Below, piece after piece: positions 8,291-19,061 of a DNA stretch of 64,000 bases (positions are counted from its first letter, which is position 1; the number at the start of each line of letters is the position of its first letter). Source of the stretch: Flavobacterium pectinovorum (lineage in GTDB: Bacteria > Bacteroidota > Bacteroidia > Flavobacteriales > Flavobacteriaceae); NCBI RefSeq assembly GCF_022802975.1, contig NZ_JAFEVZ010000007.1:62001-126000 (forward strand), in the 5' to 3' direction. The position numbers and the translations under genes were made by a program. Under the pieces are notes generated by a model. The model worked only from the letters and a program-made list of their open reading frames with translations, did no database searches and had not been told where the DNA came from.

Positions 8291-10819
8291 TTATTTAGAA
8301 ATTACTTCACTTTCAGGCGGTCCTAAATAAGAAGGCTTCAATCCTCCGGTATTTATCAAAATTTTCTGCAAAACTATTCCGGGATCCAATACACGAAAAC
8401 GTAAAACATGTTTACCAGCTTTTGAAATTGAGTGTTTAGAAAGAGAATGTATCAGGTGCTCAGCCTGCCATTTTCCTAATTCACCCCGATAATGCCCATT
8501 AAAATTTACAACCTGTGGCTTTTCTCCATCAAAAGAAACCTCATAACGAAGACCTTTATTGCTGTTAAAGTTAAGGGTTGGAGCCAAAAGCAATTCTACA
8601 TCAAAATCTCCGCTTGAAGCAAAATCTATTTCGTATTCAACAAAAATATTTTCGTTCTGATTCGGATATTTACTTTGTGGAAATGTTGTGATTCCGCTTT
8701 TTGTTTTTCCAAAATCAGGTATTATTTCCCAATGAATCTTGTCTGAATTGTTTAATGCAGAAAAATGTTCTGCTTCGATAGCAACATAGCCGTCTTTTTC
8801 TTTGAATACTTTTACTCCTGGTTTCTCTTTTCCGGAAATATAAGTCACATTTGGAAGGATATTTTTGGGTTCATCGTGCCAGCTTTTATATCCAATTCTC
8901 ATCTGATCCATGATATGCGTCCATTTTCCTCCAGAAATTTCGTTATTGTATTTATTTTGAAGAACAGAATCTCTTTCAAAATTACTTTTTACCTGATCTG
9001 CAAAAGTGTTGGCTAAAATATTTTTTTCTGACGCCAGTTTTCTGTTATTGGCCTGGGCAAAATACATTTCGTAAAGGTTGCTGCAGGCATCTATCGGATA
9101 TAATACCAATTGAAAATAGGCATCCTTGTATTCCTTTGGAATATCATTGTAAACTCGGTAAGCATCAAGTGCCAGGTTTTTATATTCATTTACTACGGCT
9201 TGAAACTCATTATAATTTTCAAGACTGTACGTATTGCTGTCCAGCATTTCAGGTGTAACCCTTCTATTGAATTTTGGATACGTATTTAATAGCCTTGCAA
9301 TTTCTTTTGCGTGTTTTTTTCTAAACTGATCAACCGCCCATTTTTCGGTGAATTCAAAAAGATTCTGAGAGTTGAACTTCTCAGGATTCCATGCCATTTC
9401 TAAAAAGAAACTGATCGGGAATTCCATTGGTTTAAGATCTCCCACATTGACAATCCAGATTTTATCGACACCATGTTCATAGGTAAGATTCATTTGTTCC
9501 CAGACTCTTTGTATCGGACTTATATTTATCCATTTAGAATTTCTTGGCCCTCCTACATAATCAAAATGATAATACATTCCGTAACCGCCTTTATGCGAAG
9601 GCTTTGTCAGATCAGGAAGTTTACGGACATTTCCCCAATTATCATCGCAGAACAGTAGAATAACATCGTCAGGAACACGCATTCCAAGATCATAATAATC
9701 CTGTACTTCCTTGTACAATGCCCATACCTGAGGTGTTTTTTCGGCTTTTTTATGGGTAACCTCAGCAATAATTTTACGCTGTTCTTTTACAATATTCTCC
9801 AGCAGGCTTATATTAGTTCCTTCGCTCATTGCTTCATCCCCGTCTCCGCGCATTCCTACGGTTACCAGTTTTTCCCAATTTATGCTGCGCTCGATTCCTC
9901 CTTTCCAAAATTCGTCTAAAACTGCTTTATTTTTACCATAATCCCAAACATTCTGAAGATTCTTTTTTTTGATATACCGATGCCAGTCTGTCTGAGCCAA
10001 AGCCATAGGTTCGTGATGAGAAGTCCCGATGATAATACCCATTTCATTGGCTAAAGGTCCGCTGGCCGGATCATCATCATAAAAAGCATTTCCCCACATG
10101 GCCGGCCACATATAATTGGCTTTTAACCGAAGCAGTAATTCGAAAACTTTTTCATAGAATTTGCTATTAAAACCTCCAAATCTGGCTTTAGCCCAGCCGC
10201 TTAATGCCGGAGCTTCATCGTTGATAAAAATTCCCCTGTATTGTACGGCAGGTTCTCCATCACTGTATATTCCTTTTGCAAAATAAATATTTTCTTTATG
10301 TTCTACAGGCACATCAGCCCAATAGTGCCAGGGAGAAACACCAATTTGTCTGGACATTTCATAAATTCCGTAGATTGTTCCTCGTTTATCACTTCCTGCA
10401 ATCACAATGGCTTCTTCTACTCCTTTAAATGGATTTTTTATGTTTTGAATAATAAACTTTTCATTTTTTCCCTTAAGTAACTTTCCGTCAATTTTTTTCT
10501 GTTTTATTAAATCTTCAATGATAGAATTGGTTCCGATTGTTCCAATGATAATCAACGGCGAAGACGAATTTGGACTCTGATTAAAAACAACCGGTTTATT
10601 ACCCGTAACTTTTTCAAAATCAGACTGTAGATTACTTATTGCACGCAACACACCAGCATCCATTCCGATATTTACAAAAAAAGAAAGTTGTGTTGATTTC
10701 TCGCTCAGTACAACAACATCCCCGCTTTTTTGTGTGGTTATAAAAGGCTGAGATGCCTTTGACAAATTAAAACTAAAGGTTATAAGAAGTGTTATGATAT
10801 ATGCTGATACTCTATTCAT
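8291..10819 (-). CDS. GH115 xylan alpha-1,2-(4-O-methyl)glucuronidase
   Basis: Removes (methyl)glucuronic acid from internal and terminal xylose residues of glucuronoxylan. The 842-residue product has a signal peptide (about 1-23, start MNRVSAYIIT). An ATG 39 bases further upstream (10858) gives a charged extension in front of that signal and is less likely. Family hallmarks are the N-terminal domain with AGSDKRGTIYGIYEMSRQIG, the barrel with GIFINDEAPALSGW, LRLKANYMWPAMW, GTSHHEPM and MRGDGDEAM, and FCDDNWGNVR with GGYGMYYHFDYVGGPR, followed by the C-terminal accessory domain (about 670-840). It is the last gene of the minus-strand xylan block, behind the CE6 esterase. Confidence 0.93.
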   Translation of the reverse strand: MNRVSAYIITLLITFSFNLSKASQPFITTQKSGDVVVLSEKSTQLSFFVNIGMDAGVLRAISNLQSDFEKVTGNKPVVFNQSPNSSSPLIIIGTIGTNSIIEDLIKQKKIDGKLLKGKNEKFIIQNIKNPFKGVEEAIVIAGSDKRGTIYGIYEMSRQIGVSPWHYWADVPVEHKENIYFAKGIYSDGEPAVQYRGIFINDEAPALSGWAKARFGGFNSKFYEKVFELLLRLKANYMWPAMWGNAFYDDDPASGPLANEMGIIIGTSHHEPMALAQTDWHRYIKKKNLQNVWDYGKNKAVLDEFWKGGIERSINWEKLVTVGMRGDGDEAMSEGTNISLLENIVKEQRKIIAEVTHKKAEKTPQVWALYKEVQDYYDLGMRVPDDVILLFCDDNWGNVRKLPDLTKPSHKGGYGMYYHFDYVGGPRNSKWINISPIQRVWEQMNLTYEHGVDKIWIVNVGDLKPMEFPISFFLEMAWNPEKFNSQNLFEFTEKWAVDQFRKKHAKEIARLLNTYPKFNRRVTPEMLDSNTYSLENYNEFQAVVNEYKNLALDAYRVYNDIPKEYKDAYFQLVLYPIDACSNLYEMYFAQANNRKLASEKNILANTFADQVKSNFERDSVLQNKYNNEISGGKWTHIMDQMRIGYKSWHDEPKNILPNVTYISGKEKPGVKVFKEKDGYVAIEAEHFSALNNSDKIHWEIIPDFGKTKSGITTFPQSKYPNQNENIFVEYEIDFASSGDFDVELLLAPTLNFNSNKGLRYEVSFDGEKPQVVNFNGHYRGELGKWQAEHLIHSLSKHSISKAGKHVLRFRVLDPGIVLQKILINTGGLKPSYLGPPESEVISK

Positions 10820-10873
10820 TGTACTTTTTATTAAATCTTTAATTGATAAATTGATCAAAACAAGACAGCGCTT

Positions 10874-11767
<894 letters not shown>

Positions 11768-11817
11768 TTAAAATTCGGATTAAAAAAAACAGTAGTCAAA
11801 TCCAAAACAGCAGTATT

Positions 11818-13056
11818 TTATTTAAATAAATCCAAATTTACAGCATCTCCCATTCTGAGATAGCCAGATTCATTTGGATGTAGGAAGTCACCGTCATGCA
11901 GGTTAGATAAAATCGTTTTCGAACCAATTTCTGAAACCATTGCCTTATCAAAATCAATTACGGCATCAAAAGCGTTACTATTTCGAATCCATGTATTTAC
12001 GACATCTCTTGCTTCCTGTCTGTAAGGCGCATCGTAGAAGGATTTCTCAAAAGGCAAAATAGTACAGCCATACACTTTGATTCCCTTGGCATGTGCTTTA
12101 TCAATCATGACTTTATAAGCTTCAATTAGTTCCTGAGCTTTTGCCGGTGCATCTTCAGGGTTTTTAATTCCTCCAATATCGTTGATCCCTTCCAGGAGTA
12201 TTAACCATTTTGTGCCTTTGTGAGATAATACATCCCTTTCAAAACGATCTAATGCTGTTGGCCCCAATCCTCCTTTAACGACACAGTTTCCTCCTATTCC
12301 TAAATTCAAAACTCCTATCAGATCCGTTTTTTTATTCGCCAGCAATCGGGCAGATAAGATATCTGTCCATCTGTTTTGCTTGTTTGTTCCGGATCCACGC
12401 CCATCTGTAATGGAATTTCCAAGACAGACAATATTAGCAGAGTTCTTTGCAGCATTAACATCTACTCCCATTATAGAATACCAGTGATCTGTTTTTATCG
12501 CTCCTGAAAAAGCAGCATTTGCAAGATTATCACCTTCTAAAAGATAAGAAGTCGTTCGGGAGCCGGGATGTCCGGATGTTTTTTCAGCAACTGATCCGTA
12601 ATGAATGGTAATGGCTAAAAGCTGACCTGGTTTTAAATCAAAATCAAAGGCATCTGAAAACGCTTCTTGTTCAGGCATTATTGTTACCCCTGGATTTCCG
12701 TTGAAATGTAGTACTTTTTGACTTGCTACATCTATACCCGGAGCAGCAACTACATTGGCAACACTTACCGATTTAAGAGTAGTTGACTGATCACTGAATA
12801 TATTAGAAAAACGCAGCCGCAGATGCTTTCCTCCTATTGAAACCCTTATAATCTGTCGAAGCGTATTTTCTGACAGACCCGGTGCAGGAGCCCTATTATT
12901 TGGTTCTACAAGCTGTTGTGCTGTTGCCCATGTACCAACCCATTTTTTTGTATTTGATCTGCCTGCTTCTTTTGCAGATGACTGAGTAGACTTACATCCC
13001 AAAACCAAAAGGAAGAAAGGTAAAAACAATAAAATTTTAAAATATCTTCTTTTCAT
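11818..13056 (-). CDS. SGNH/GDSL-type esterase lipoprotein
   Basis: Likely carbohydrate O-acetyl or acyl esterase anchored in a membrane. The 412-residue protein has a lipobox (LVLGC, Cys21), an N-terminal beta-rich domain (about 38-200, opening WVGTWATAQQ) and a C-terminal SGNH hydrolase domain (about 207-405): block I CLGNSITDGRG with nucleophile Ser215, NLGIGGN, LLEGINDIGG, and DFLHPNESGY with Asp390-His393. The exact CE family cannot be assigned by eye. The gene lies between CE6 and GH43 with gaps of 80 and 45 bp, so a role in removing xylan esters is inferred. Confidence 0.85.
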   Translation of the reverse strand: MKRRYFKILLFLPFFLLVLGCKSTQSSAKEAGRSNTKKWVGTWATAQQLVEPNNRAPAPGLSENTLRQIIRVSIGGKHLRLRFSNIFSDQSTTLKSVSVANVVAAPGIDVASQKVLHFNGNPGVTIMPEQEAFSDAFDFDLKPGQLLAITIHYGSVAEKTSGHPGSRTTSYLLEGDNLANAAFSGAIKTDHWYSIMGVDVNAAKNSANIVCLGNSITDGRGSGTNKQNRWTDILSARLLANKKTDLIGVLNLGIGGNCVVKGGLGPTALDRFERDVLSHKGTKWLILLEGINDIGGIKNPEDAPAKAQELIEAYKVMIDKAHAKGIKVYGCTILPFEKSFYDAPYRQEARDVVNTWIRNSNAFDAVIDFDKAMVSEIGSKTILSNLHDGDFLHPNESGYLRMGDAVNLDLFK

Positions 13057-13101
13057 GTGTAACTATTAATTCCTTTATAATCAAGGCAAAATTCAATACT
13101 T

Positions 13102-14841
13102 TTATTCTGCCTGCGCATCATTTGCAGCAGTAGCATATAATCCTACCAATGCTCCTGTAAAACCTCCTGCGATATTTGTAGAAAGTATATCTCCGGAAAC
13201 ACTTCCTCCTAAATTTTCGAAATCAACATCATTTAGGGAATAACTAAACTCATAACTGTCACCTTTTGCTTTTACCTGAAGACGAATTGGCTTTTTAATT
13301 TCGATTTTAGTGCTGGCAATAATTTTTGATTGTCCATTTTCTGTTCTTTCCAACAAAATATAGGTATCTTTACCTTTTTTTGTTATTCCAAAAACATAAT
13401 TAAAACGCTCACTCTGTAAACATACAATTCCTGCAAGATCCTTTTGAGAAACCGGTTTATAATCTATTGTTGATGCAAAAGAAAAAGTATTGTGCATTTG
13501 TCTGTAAAAAAGTGTCGAAGTTGGTTTCAGTTCCTTAATATTTACTTCAAAAGGAGTAATCTGCAGTCCTTTTTTAGTTAGCGAAATAAAATTTTCGCGA
13601 GGTCCTCTAAGCCCTATCCATCTGTAATCTAATTTTTCAGATGTAAAATTTTCGACAAACGTAAAATTTCCGTTAGGAAAAAATCCATCCTTACCCGTTT
13701 TGTTTTCAGTAACTCCTTTAGGCATTTTTATTTTTGGCTCCAGAGGCAATAATCCGTTTTCAAAAACCGGAAAAACACCTGACCAGTCTACAGGCAGCAT
13801 AAAAGTTTCACGTCCTGTATTTACCCTGTTCTTGTCATTAGGCCGAACACCTAAAAATACGCCATAATATTTATTATCAGGTCCCAGAATCAAATCTGCA
13901 TGTCCAGTCCAGTCTACTTTATTAGCTCTGTCATTTGGAAAATATCTTTGTGTAAGGATCGGATTATTCGATGCTGGTTTAAAAGGTCCTTTTGGACTGT
14001 CACTAACAAAAATAACTTCGCTATGATCATCTCCCGTTCCTCCTTCGGCACACATTAAATAATAACGTCCGTCTTTTTTATACAAATGAGGCGCTTCGAT
14101 CCATATTGGTTTTTTAGAAATATCAACGCCTCCATCTACTATAATTTTGTCTGTCCCTGCGATTACTTTATCGTTTTCAAGATCATATTCCCAAACTTTA
14201 ATCACACGATGCCCTTCATATAATTCTTTTCCTTTATCCGGTGCATCGTTATGAACCACATACCCTTTTCCGTTATCATCAAAAAAGATGCAAGGATCAA
14301 TTCCTCCAAAATCTAATTTTACAGGACTTCCCCATCCTTTTTTGGGATCTTTTGTCTTTGCTATGATATTGCCCATTTTTCCTGTAAAAGCAGTTACAAT
14401 CATATAGAAAGTATCATTATGAGGATTGTAAGTTATTCCTGGTGCATATACTCCTCCTCTGATATCTGTGTCGTGAGGATTAAATTCTGAAACCTTATTT
14501 AATACGCCTCCCAAGTCAGTCCAATTTACTAAATCTTTAGAATGAAAAATAGGCACGCCCGGAAACATCGCAAATGAAGAGCAGGTCATGTAATAGTCAT
14601 CTCCTTTCCTTGTAATGGCCGGATCCGGATAACATCCTTGCAAAACCGGTGAATAAAACTCATCCTGTTTTAATGGATTATTTTTATAAATATTATCATC
14701 TCCCTGATACATAACATTAGAAAAAACAGGGCTTCTTTCAGTTTTCTTTTTTGAGTGAGTATCCTGAGCTTTTATATCATTGAAGGAGAAAAAAAACAAT
14801 AATGATAATGCTTGTAAGAAAAAAAAATGTTGCTGCTTCAT
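13102..14841 (-). CDS. GH43 beta-xylosidase/alpha-L-arabinofuranosidase
   Basis: Inverting exo-enzyme of xylan breakdown. The 579-residue protein has a signal peptide (about 1-26, ending DIKAQ), a five-bladed propeller (about 62-375) with the three catalytic acids visible: Asp73 (GCYPDPAI, base), Asp182 (GGIDPCIFFDD, pKa modulator) and Glu249 (WIEAPHLY, acid), and a C-terminal beta-sandwich (about 395-575) of the GH43 accessory type. Whether xylose or arabinose is released cannot be decided from sequence. It heads the run of four esterase/glycosidase genes (GH43, SGNH, CE6, GH115) and is separated from the GH10 gene by 674 bp of repeats, so it probably has its own promoter. Confidence 0.92.
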   Translation of the reverse strand: MKQQHFFFLQALSLLFFFSFNDIKAQDTHSKKKTERSPVFSNVMYQGDDNIYKNNPLKQDEFYSPVLQGCYPDPAITRKGDDYYMTCSSFAMFPGVPIFHSKDLVNWTDLGGVLNKVSEFNPHDTDIRGGVYAPGITYNPHNDTFYMIVTAFTGKMGNIIAKTKDPKKGWGSPVKLDFGGIDPCIFFDDNGKGYVVHNDAPDKGKELYEGHRVIKVWEYDLENDKVIAGTDKIIVDGGVDISKKPIWIEAPHLYKKDGRYYLMCAEGGTGDDHSEVIFVSDSPKGPFKPASNNPILTQRYFPNDRANKVDWTGHADLILGPDNKYYGVFLGVRPNDKNRVNTGRETFMLPVDWSGVFPVFENGLLPLEPKIKMPKGVTENKTGKDGFFPNGNFTFVENFTSEKLDYRWIGLRGPRENFISLTKKGLQITPFEVNIKELKPTSTLFYRQMHNTFSFASTIDYKPVSQKDLAGIVCLQSERFNYVFGITKKGKDTYILLERTENGQSKIIASTKIEIKKPIRLQVKAKGDSYEFSYSLNDVDFENLGGSVSGDILSTNIAGGFTGALVGLYATAANDAQAE

Positions 14842-14935
14842 GCGTATAAATTTGTATTAAAATCACTTTATAAATATCATGCTCTCTTTAAAAATATTCG
14901 ATTTCATGCCAACTCGTTTACTATTTTTATTTAAC

Positions 14936-15136
14936 AACCTCAGTTCGATTATTAGACCAATAAAAAAGTATATTAATTGCCTCCTGCTTTAGCTGGAGGT
15001 TTATTGAGTTTTAGAAAGACAATCTGGCTTTAGCCAAAAAATCAACACTCTTTTTATTTGGTTAAAGCCTTTTTAACTAAACTATAAGTTCTCCAGCTGA
15101 AGCTGGAGGCTATTTAATAATAATCGAACTCAGGTT
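14936..15136. repeat. 201-bp element with 19-bp terminal inverted repeats
   Basis: The ends AACCTCAGTTCGATTATTA (14936-14954) and its complement (15118-15136) match at 18 of 19 positions. Inside are two GC-rich hairpins related to CTCCAGCT/AGCTGGAG: an imperfect one at 14980-14999 and a perfect one at 15091-15108, in the doublet arrangement typical of REP-like elements. There is no coding capacity. A second element with nearly the same ends lies at 62928-63191. It occupies part of the 674-bp gap between GH43 and GH10. Confidence 0.75.
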
Positions 15137-15193
15137 AACAAGCATTTTTTCTACTAACCTGTTAGGTGTAATTAGTTTTTGATGATAATTTTT

Positions 15194-15452
15194 CGTCAGT
15201 TCGAGTGATTTTCGATAGAAAATTATATCGAGAACAGAAAAATTATAATCAAAAACGGTTCTCGATACATTTTTTGTTTCGTTTCTCTACACAAAAAACA
15301 CTCGAACTGACGTTTTTATTAAAAAAATAGTTCTCGATGCAAATTTTCTGAAAAAACTATTGCATTTTCAGAAAATTCACTCGAACTGACGAGACGTTGT
15401 AACCTCATTTTATATTGCTTTTTTGTAAAAAAAATTAAACCTCGAACTGACG
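15194..15452. repeat. Cluster of CGTCAGTTCGAGTG inverted/direct repeats
   Basis: One forward copy (15194-15207) faces three reverse copies: CACTCGAACTGACG at 15299-15312 and 15378-15391, and the shorter CTCGAACTGACG at 15441-15452. A second motif, TTCTCGAT, occurs at 15258 and 15330 with its inverse ATCGAGAA near 15227. Spacing is irregular and there are no genes. This looks like a stack of intergenic palindromic repeats just past the 3' end of GH10, and may also stop its transcript. Confidence 0.65.
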
Positions 15453-15515
15453 TTTTTAATAATTGCACTCCAACGAGCTTTCTACTACTTTTATTAACAT
15501 TAAATCTATCCCCTC

Positions 15516-16646
15516 TTATTCTTTTGTTTCTTTTAACTTCAATACACTTTGATAAGCTTTTTTGGGTTTTAGCTCTTTATCAAATAACAGAGGGTAATTT
15601 GTCCTTCCTTTTATTGGCCAGTCATTTAACCAGGATTGTCCGTCATGAACTCCCCACAATGTTACCCTGCTAATTTTATCTTTATGTTTTAGGAACAATT
15701 TAAAAATTGAAGCATAACGCTCAGCAAGCTTAACCTGTACTGAGTCAGGAAGTTTTTCTGGATAAGGGTTCATTTTGGCACTTCCTTCAAAATTTTGATT
15801 AATATCTGCCCCTTTTAAATCCCAAGGATTTGGTAAAACGGTAATATCCAATTCGGTAAAAGCTACTTTTAAACCCAAAGCAGAATACGCCAAAATACTT
15901 TCTTCAATCATCTCTATAGAAGGACTATCTAATCGCCAGTGCGCCTGAATCCCTACTCCATCAACTTTTCCGCCTGCTGCTTTGATTTTTTTGATCAAAT
16001 TAATATTGCCTTCTCTTTTGGCTGGTTCTTCATTATTGTAATCGTTATAATACAAATCTGCTTTTGGATCAGCTGCGGCAGCCAATTTAAAAGCATCAAC
16101 AAGGTATTGCTCTCCAAGCGTATTCAAAAAAACTGATTTTCTTAATGTCCCGTCTTCATTCAACGCTTCATTGACTACATCCCATGAATCAATTCTTCCT
16201 TTGTATTTAGAAACGATTGTCGTGATATGATCTTTCATAAAAGCCTTCATTTCTGTACTATCTTTAATTTCAGTCATCCAGGGAGCCAATTGACTGTGCC
16301 ATATTAAAGTATGTCCGTGAACAAACATTTTATTTTTCTCGCCATAAACAACAAATTTATCAGACAAGGCAAAATCATATTTGTCTTTTGCAGGATGCAT
16401 ATACATCGATTTCATGATATTTTCTGCAGTTATAGCGTTAAACTCTTTTTTTATTAGAGAATCCTCTTTTACATTTTTTTCTTTAATTTGATTGGTATCT
16501 AAAGCAGTTCCAATATAAAAGTCATTTTTATAGCTGTCTTTCAATGAAACAGCATTCTTTTCTTTTTTTGCATTACAGCTGCCCAAAATTATCAAAGACA
16601 AAAGCAGTAAATAGTGATTAGTTAATCTCATTTTTATAGGGTTCAT
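15516..16646 (-). CDS. GH10 endo-beta-1,4-xylanase lipoprotein
   Basis: Cleaves the xylan main chain with retention. The 376-residue protein has a lipobox (LGSC, Cys24); a start at Met6 (16631) would give a tidier signal peptide and cannot be excluded. The GH10 barrel (about 40-370) shows the substrate-binding VHGHTLIWHSQ, the acid/base Glu160 in WDVVNEAL and the nucleophile Glu265 in FTELDI, plus LWGVHDGQSWL near the end. Length is that of a single-domain GH10 with no binding module. GH67 lies 38 bp upstream on the same strand, a pairing common in bacterial glucuronoxylan operons. As a lipoprotein it may face the surface or the periplasm. Confidence 0.95.
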   Translation of the reverse strand: MNPIKMRLTNHYLLLLSLIILGSCNAKKEKNAVSLKDSYKNDFYIGTALDTNQIKEKNVKEDSLIKKEFNAITAENIMKSMYMHPAKDKYDFALSDKFVVYGEKNKMFVHGHTLIWHSQLAPWMTEIKDSTEMKAFMKDHITTIVSKYKGRIDSWDVVNEALNEDGTLRKSVFLNTLGEQYLVDAFKLAAAADPKADLYYNDYNNEEPAKREGNINLIKKIKAAGGKVDGVGIQAHWRLDSPSIEMIEESILAYSALGLKVAFTELDITVLPNPWDLKGADINQNFEGSAKMNPYPEKLPDSVQVKLAERYASIFKLFLKHKDKISRVTLWGVHDGQSWLNDWPIKGRTNYPLLFDKELKPKKAYQSVLKLKETKE

Positions 16647-16684
16647 GATTTATAAATGTAAAATTGCAGGATATTTGTTGAATA

Positions 16685-18850
16685 TTAATTTCCCGGTGCA
16701 AAAGGAAATTTTAATGCTTGAAAATATTCTAAAGATTGTACGGGTTTCTCCACTCCGACCGGCAATTCTTTACCCGAATATTGTTGAAAATAAAGTAAAC
16801 ATGCATCCCGCCACCATTTTGCTTCTTTATATTGAATTTCCAGTAACATCTGAATCTCTTTAAAACGTTCCTCATCAATATATTTTTCGGTTTTATTCCA
16901 GACATTCTGCATGCTTTTTACCTGATCTACACCTTCCTGATACTTTAAAGCCAAACCATTCCAAAGAGTCTGACCATTTTTTAATTTATAATCCCAGGCA
17001 ACATGATGAAACCATAATAAATCTTTTTCAGGACAGGTTTCTACATTATCAAACCGTTTCTCAACTTCGGGAGCATATTGTGCTGTGGCATTGGTTCCGG
17101 TTTTAGAGCGGTCAAAACCAATTCCGTTTTTATCTGCTTTGTGATAATATACCGGATTCCATTCCGGTCTTGACAAATTCGAAACCCACGGTCCCGGACC
17201 ATAATGATGCCCCGTATCCATAATATGATGCAAACCAAGCGGTGTCATGTAACTGACAACAGCTTCACGCGATTCAATCATCATTTTTTTTACCGGTTTA
17301 ATAAAGTTTTCATCATTCGAAAATGTACACCTCAGCCATTCATCAGCAATCACTTCCGAATCTAAACCCGGATTCCATGCCAATCTTCCAAAGCCGTACC
17401 AATTCGCCTGTGCAAAAGGATGTCCGGTCCAGTTTAAATCATTTCCAATATTAGAAACTCCGGCGATTCCCGTCAATTTGGTTTTTGTAAAAGAACCGTC
17501 AATCACTTTGGCAACCGTTGTTCCTTTTCCTTTTTGATACGTGTCGGCTTCTAAAACTTCCTGAAATAATTTAGGAAGAAAAACCAAATGCGTGCTAAAA
17601 CCTAAATATTCCTGTGTAATTTGAAACTCCATCATCAAAGGCGTTTTCGGCATAGCACCAAACATAGGATGAAAAGGTTCTCTGGGCTGAAAATCAATCG
17701 CTCCGTTTTTTACCTGAACAATTACATTTTCTTTGAATTTTCCGTCGTAAGGAACAAATTCGGCGTAAGCCTGTTTTGCCCTGTCATTGGCATCATGTTC
17801 AGAATATACAAAAGCCCTCCACATAATTACACCTCCAAATGGTGCAACAGCATCTGCCAGCATGTTTGCCCCGTCAACATGATCTCTTCCGTAATTTTGT
17901 GGCCCTGGCTGACCTTCTGAATTTGCTTTTACCAAAAAACCTCCAAAATCCGGAATTCTTTTATAAATTTCCTTTGCTTTATTTTTCCACCAATTCGCAA
18001 CATCAGTATCTTTTGGATCTGCTGTTTTTAAACCTCCAATTTCGATTGGTGCCGAAAAACGGGCTGTTAGATACACTTTTATTCCGTAAGGTCTGAATAC
18101 ATTAGCCAAAGCTTCAACTTTCTCTAAATATTGAGGGGTTAAGATTAAAGCATTTGCATTTACATTGGTCAAAACTGTTCCGTTAATTCCAATTGACGCA
18201 TTTGCTCTCGCATAATCAATATAACGCTGGTCAATAAAATCAGGCAGTTTTTGCCAATTCCATAAAGAAAAACCGGCGTAACCGCGCTCTACCGTTCGGT
18301 CTAAATTATCCCAATGATTCAAGATTCGAATATTGGTTTTTGGTGAATCAACAATGTTTAAATTTTTGATGGATTTATCTGTTTGAATCAATTTCAGAAA
18401 ATTATAAACACCGTATAAAACTCCTATGTCCTTTTTAGCTGTAATGACAATATGGTTTTTATTTTTTATGGAAATCGATTTAATAATAAAACCTTCGTCA
18501 TTTATGAGTTCAAAATCTGAACCAACTAAATTTTGAATTTCAGCACTTAATACCGATTTTGAACCTACAATTATTTTATTATCACCTTCTACTTTTGTTG
18601 CTGCTTGAATTTTACTGCCTAACATTTCATCCAAAGCATCTTTTAATTCATTTACAGCTATTTTTGAAGTTTCTGTATTTTCTAATGAAATTATCCCTTT
18701 AATATTTGACCGATATTCTGAAATTATTCCTGAATCGGTTTTCTTTTCATACTGCAACCATAATTTATAATCTTTTTGAGCTGCTGCTGGCCAACAAGCC
18801 GCAAAAGCCAATACAATGAATATGAAAAAAGTCTTTTTTACAGGTGTCAT
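16685..18850 (-). CDS. GH67 alpha-glucuronidase
   Basis: Removes 4-O-methylglucuronic acid from the non-reducing-end xylose of xylo-oligosaccharides, normally acting on GH10 products. The 721-residue protein has a signal peptide (about 1-25, ending AAAQ), the N-terminal GH67N domain (about 27-165), the barrel (about 170-490) with the hallmark RILNHWDNLDRTVERGYAG and VKANSEGQPGPQNYGRDH (Glu312 the likely general acid), and the all-helical C-terminal region (about 490-720) with LHHIMDTGHHYGPGPW. It is first in a two-gene unit with GH10. A possible -7 box (TATTTTTG on the minus strand, 18993-19000) lies upstream but lacks a clear -33 partner. Confidence 0.95.
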   Translation of the reverse strand: MTPVKKTFFIFIVLAFAACWPAAAQKDYKLWLQYEKKTDSGIISEYRSNIKGIISLENTETSKIAVNELKDALDEMLGSKIQAATKVEGDNKIIVGSKSVLSAEIQNLVGSDFELINDEGFIIKSISIKNKNHIVITAKKDIGVLYGVYNFLKLIQTDKSIKNLNIVDSPKTNIRILNHWDNLDRTVERGYAGFSLWNWQKLPDFIDQRYIDYARANASIGINGTVLTNVNANALILTPQYLEKVEALANVFRPYGIKVYLTARFSAPIEIGGLKTADPKDTDVANWWKNKAKEIYKRIPDFGGFLVKANSEGQPGPQNYGRDHVDGANMLADAVAPFGGVIMWRAFVYSEHDANDRAKQAYAEFVPYDGKFKENVIVQVKNGAIDFQPREPFHPMFGAMPKTPLMMEFQITQEYLGFSTHLVFLPKLFQEVLEADTYQKGKGTTVAKVIDGSFTKTKLTGIAGVSNIGNDLNWTGHPFAQANWYGFGRLAWNPGLDSEVIADEWLRCTFSNDENFIKPVKKMMIESREAVVSYMTPLGLHHIMDTGHHYGPGPWVSNLSRPEWNPVYYHKADKNGIGFDRSKTGTNATAQYAPEVEKRFDNVETCPEKDLLWFHHVAWDYKLKNGQTLWNGLALKYQEGVDQVKSMQNVWNKTEKYIDEERFKEIQMLLEIQYKEAKWWRDACLLYFQQYSGKELPVGVEKPVQSLEYFQALKFPFAPGN

Positions 18851-19061
18851 TTTATTTTCTCTCTTTTACAAATTTCAATTTTTATACAAATAGCAAATTA
18901 TATTTTAAAAACACACTATTTACTACAATAAATGCTAAAAAAAATATATTATTAAAAATATTTACCTCTTCGCAATCGGTTGTGCTAAAATACAAAAATA
19001 AGGCAATAAAAAAATTAAAAATGTTTTTTTAATCGCTAATTAAAAATAATAACGAAAAAAT

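Noticed and set aside
10820..10858. Upstream ATG for the GH115 gene
   Set aside because: It places 13 residues before an otherwise complete signal peptide.
15194..15452. Repeated 14-mers that might suggest a CRISPR array
   Set aside because: Copies are in both orientations and unevenly spaced, there are no equal-length spacers, and no cas gene is near.
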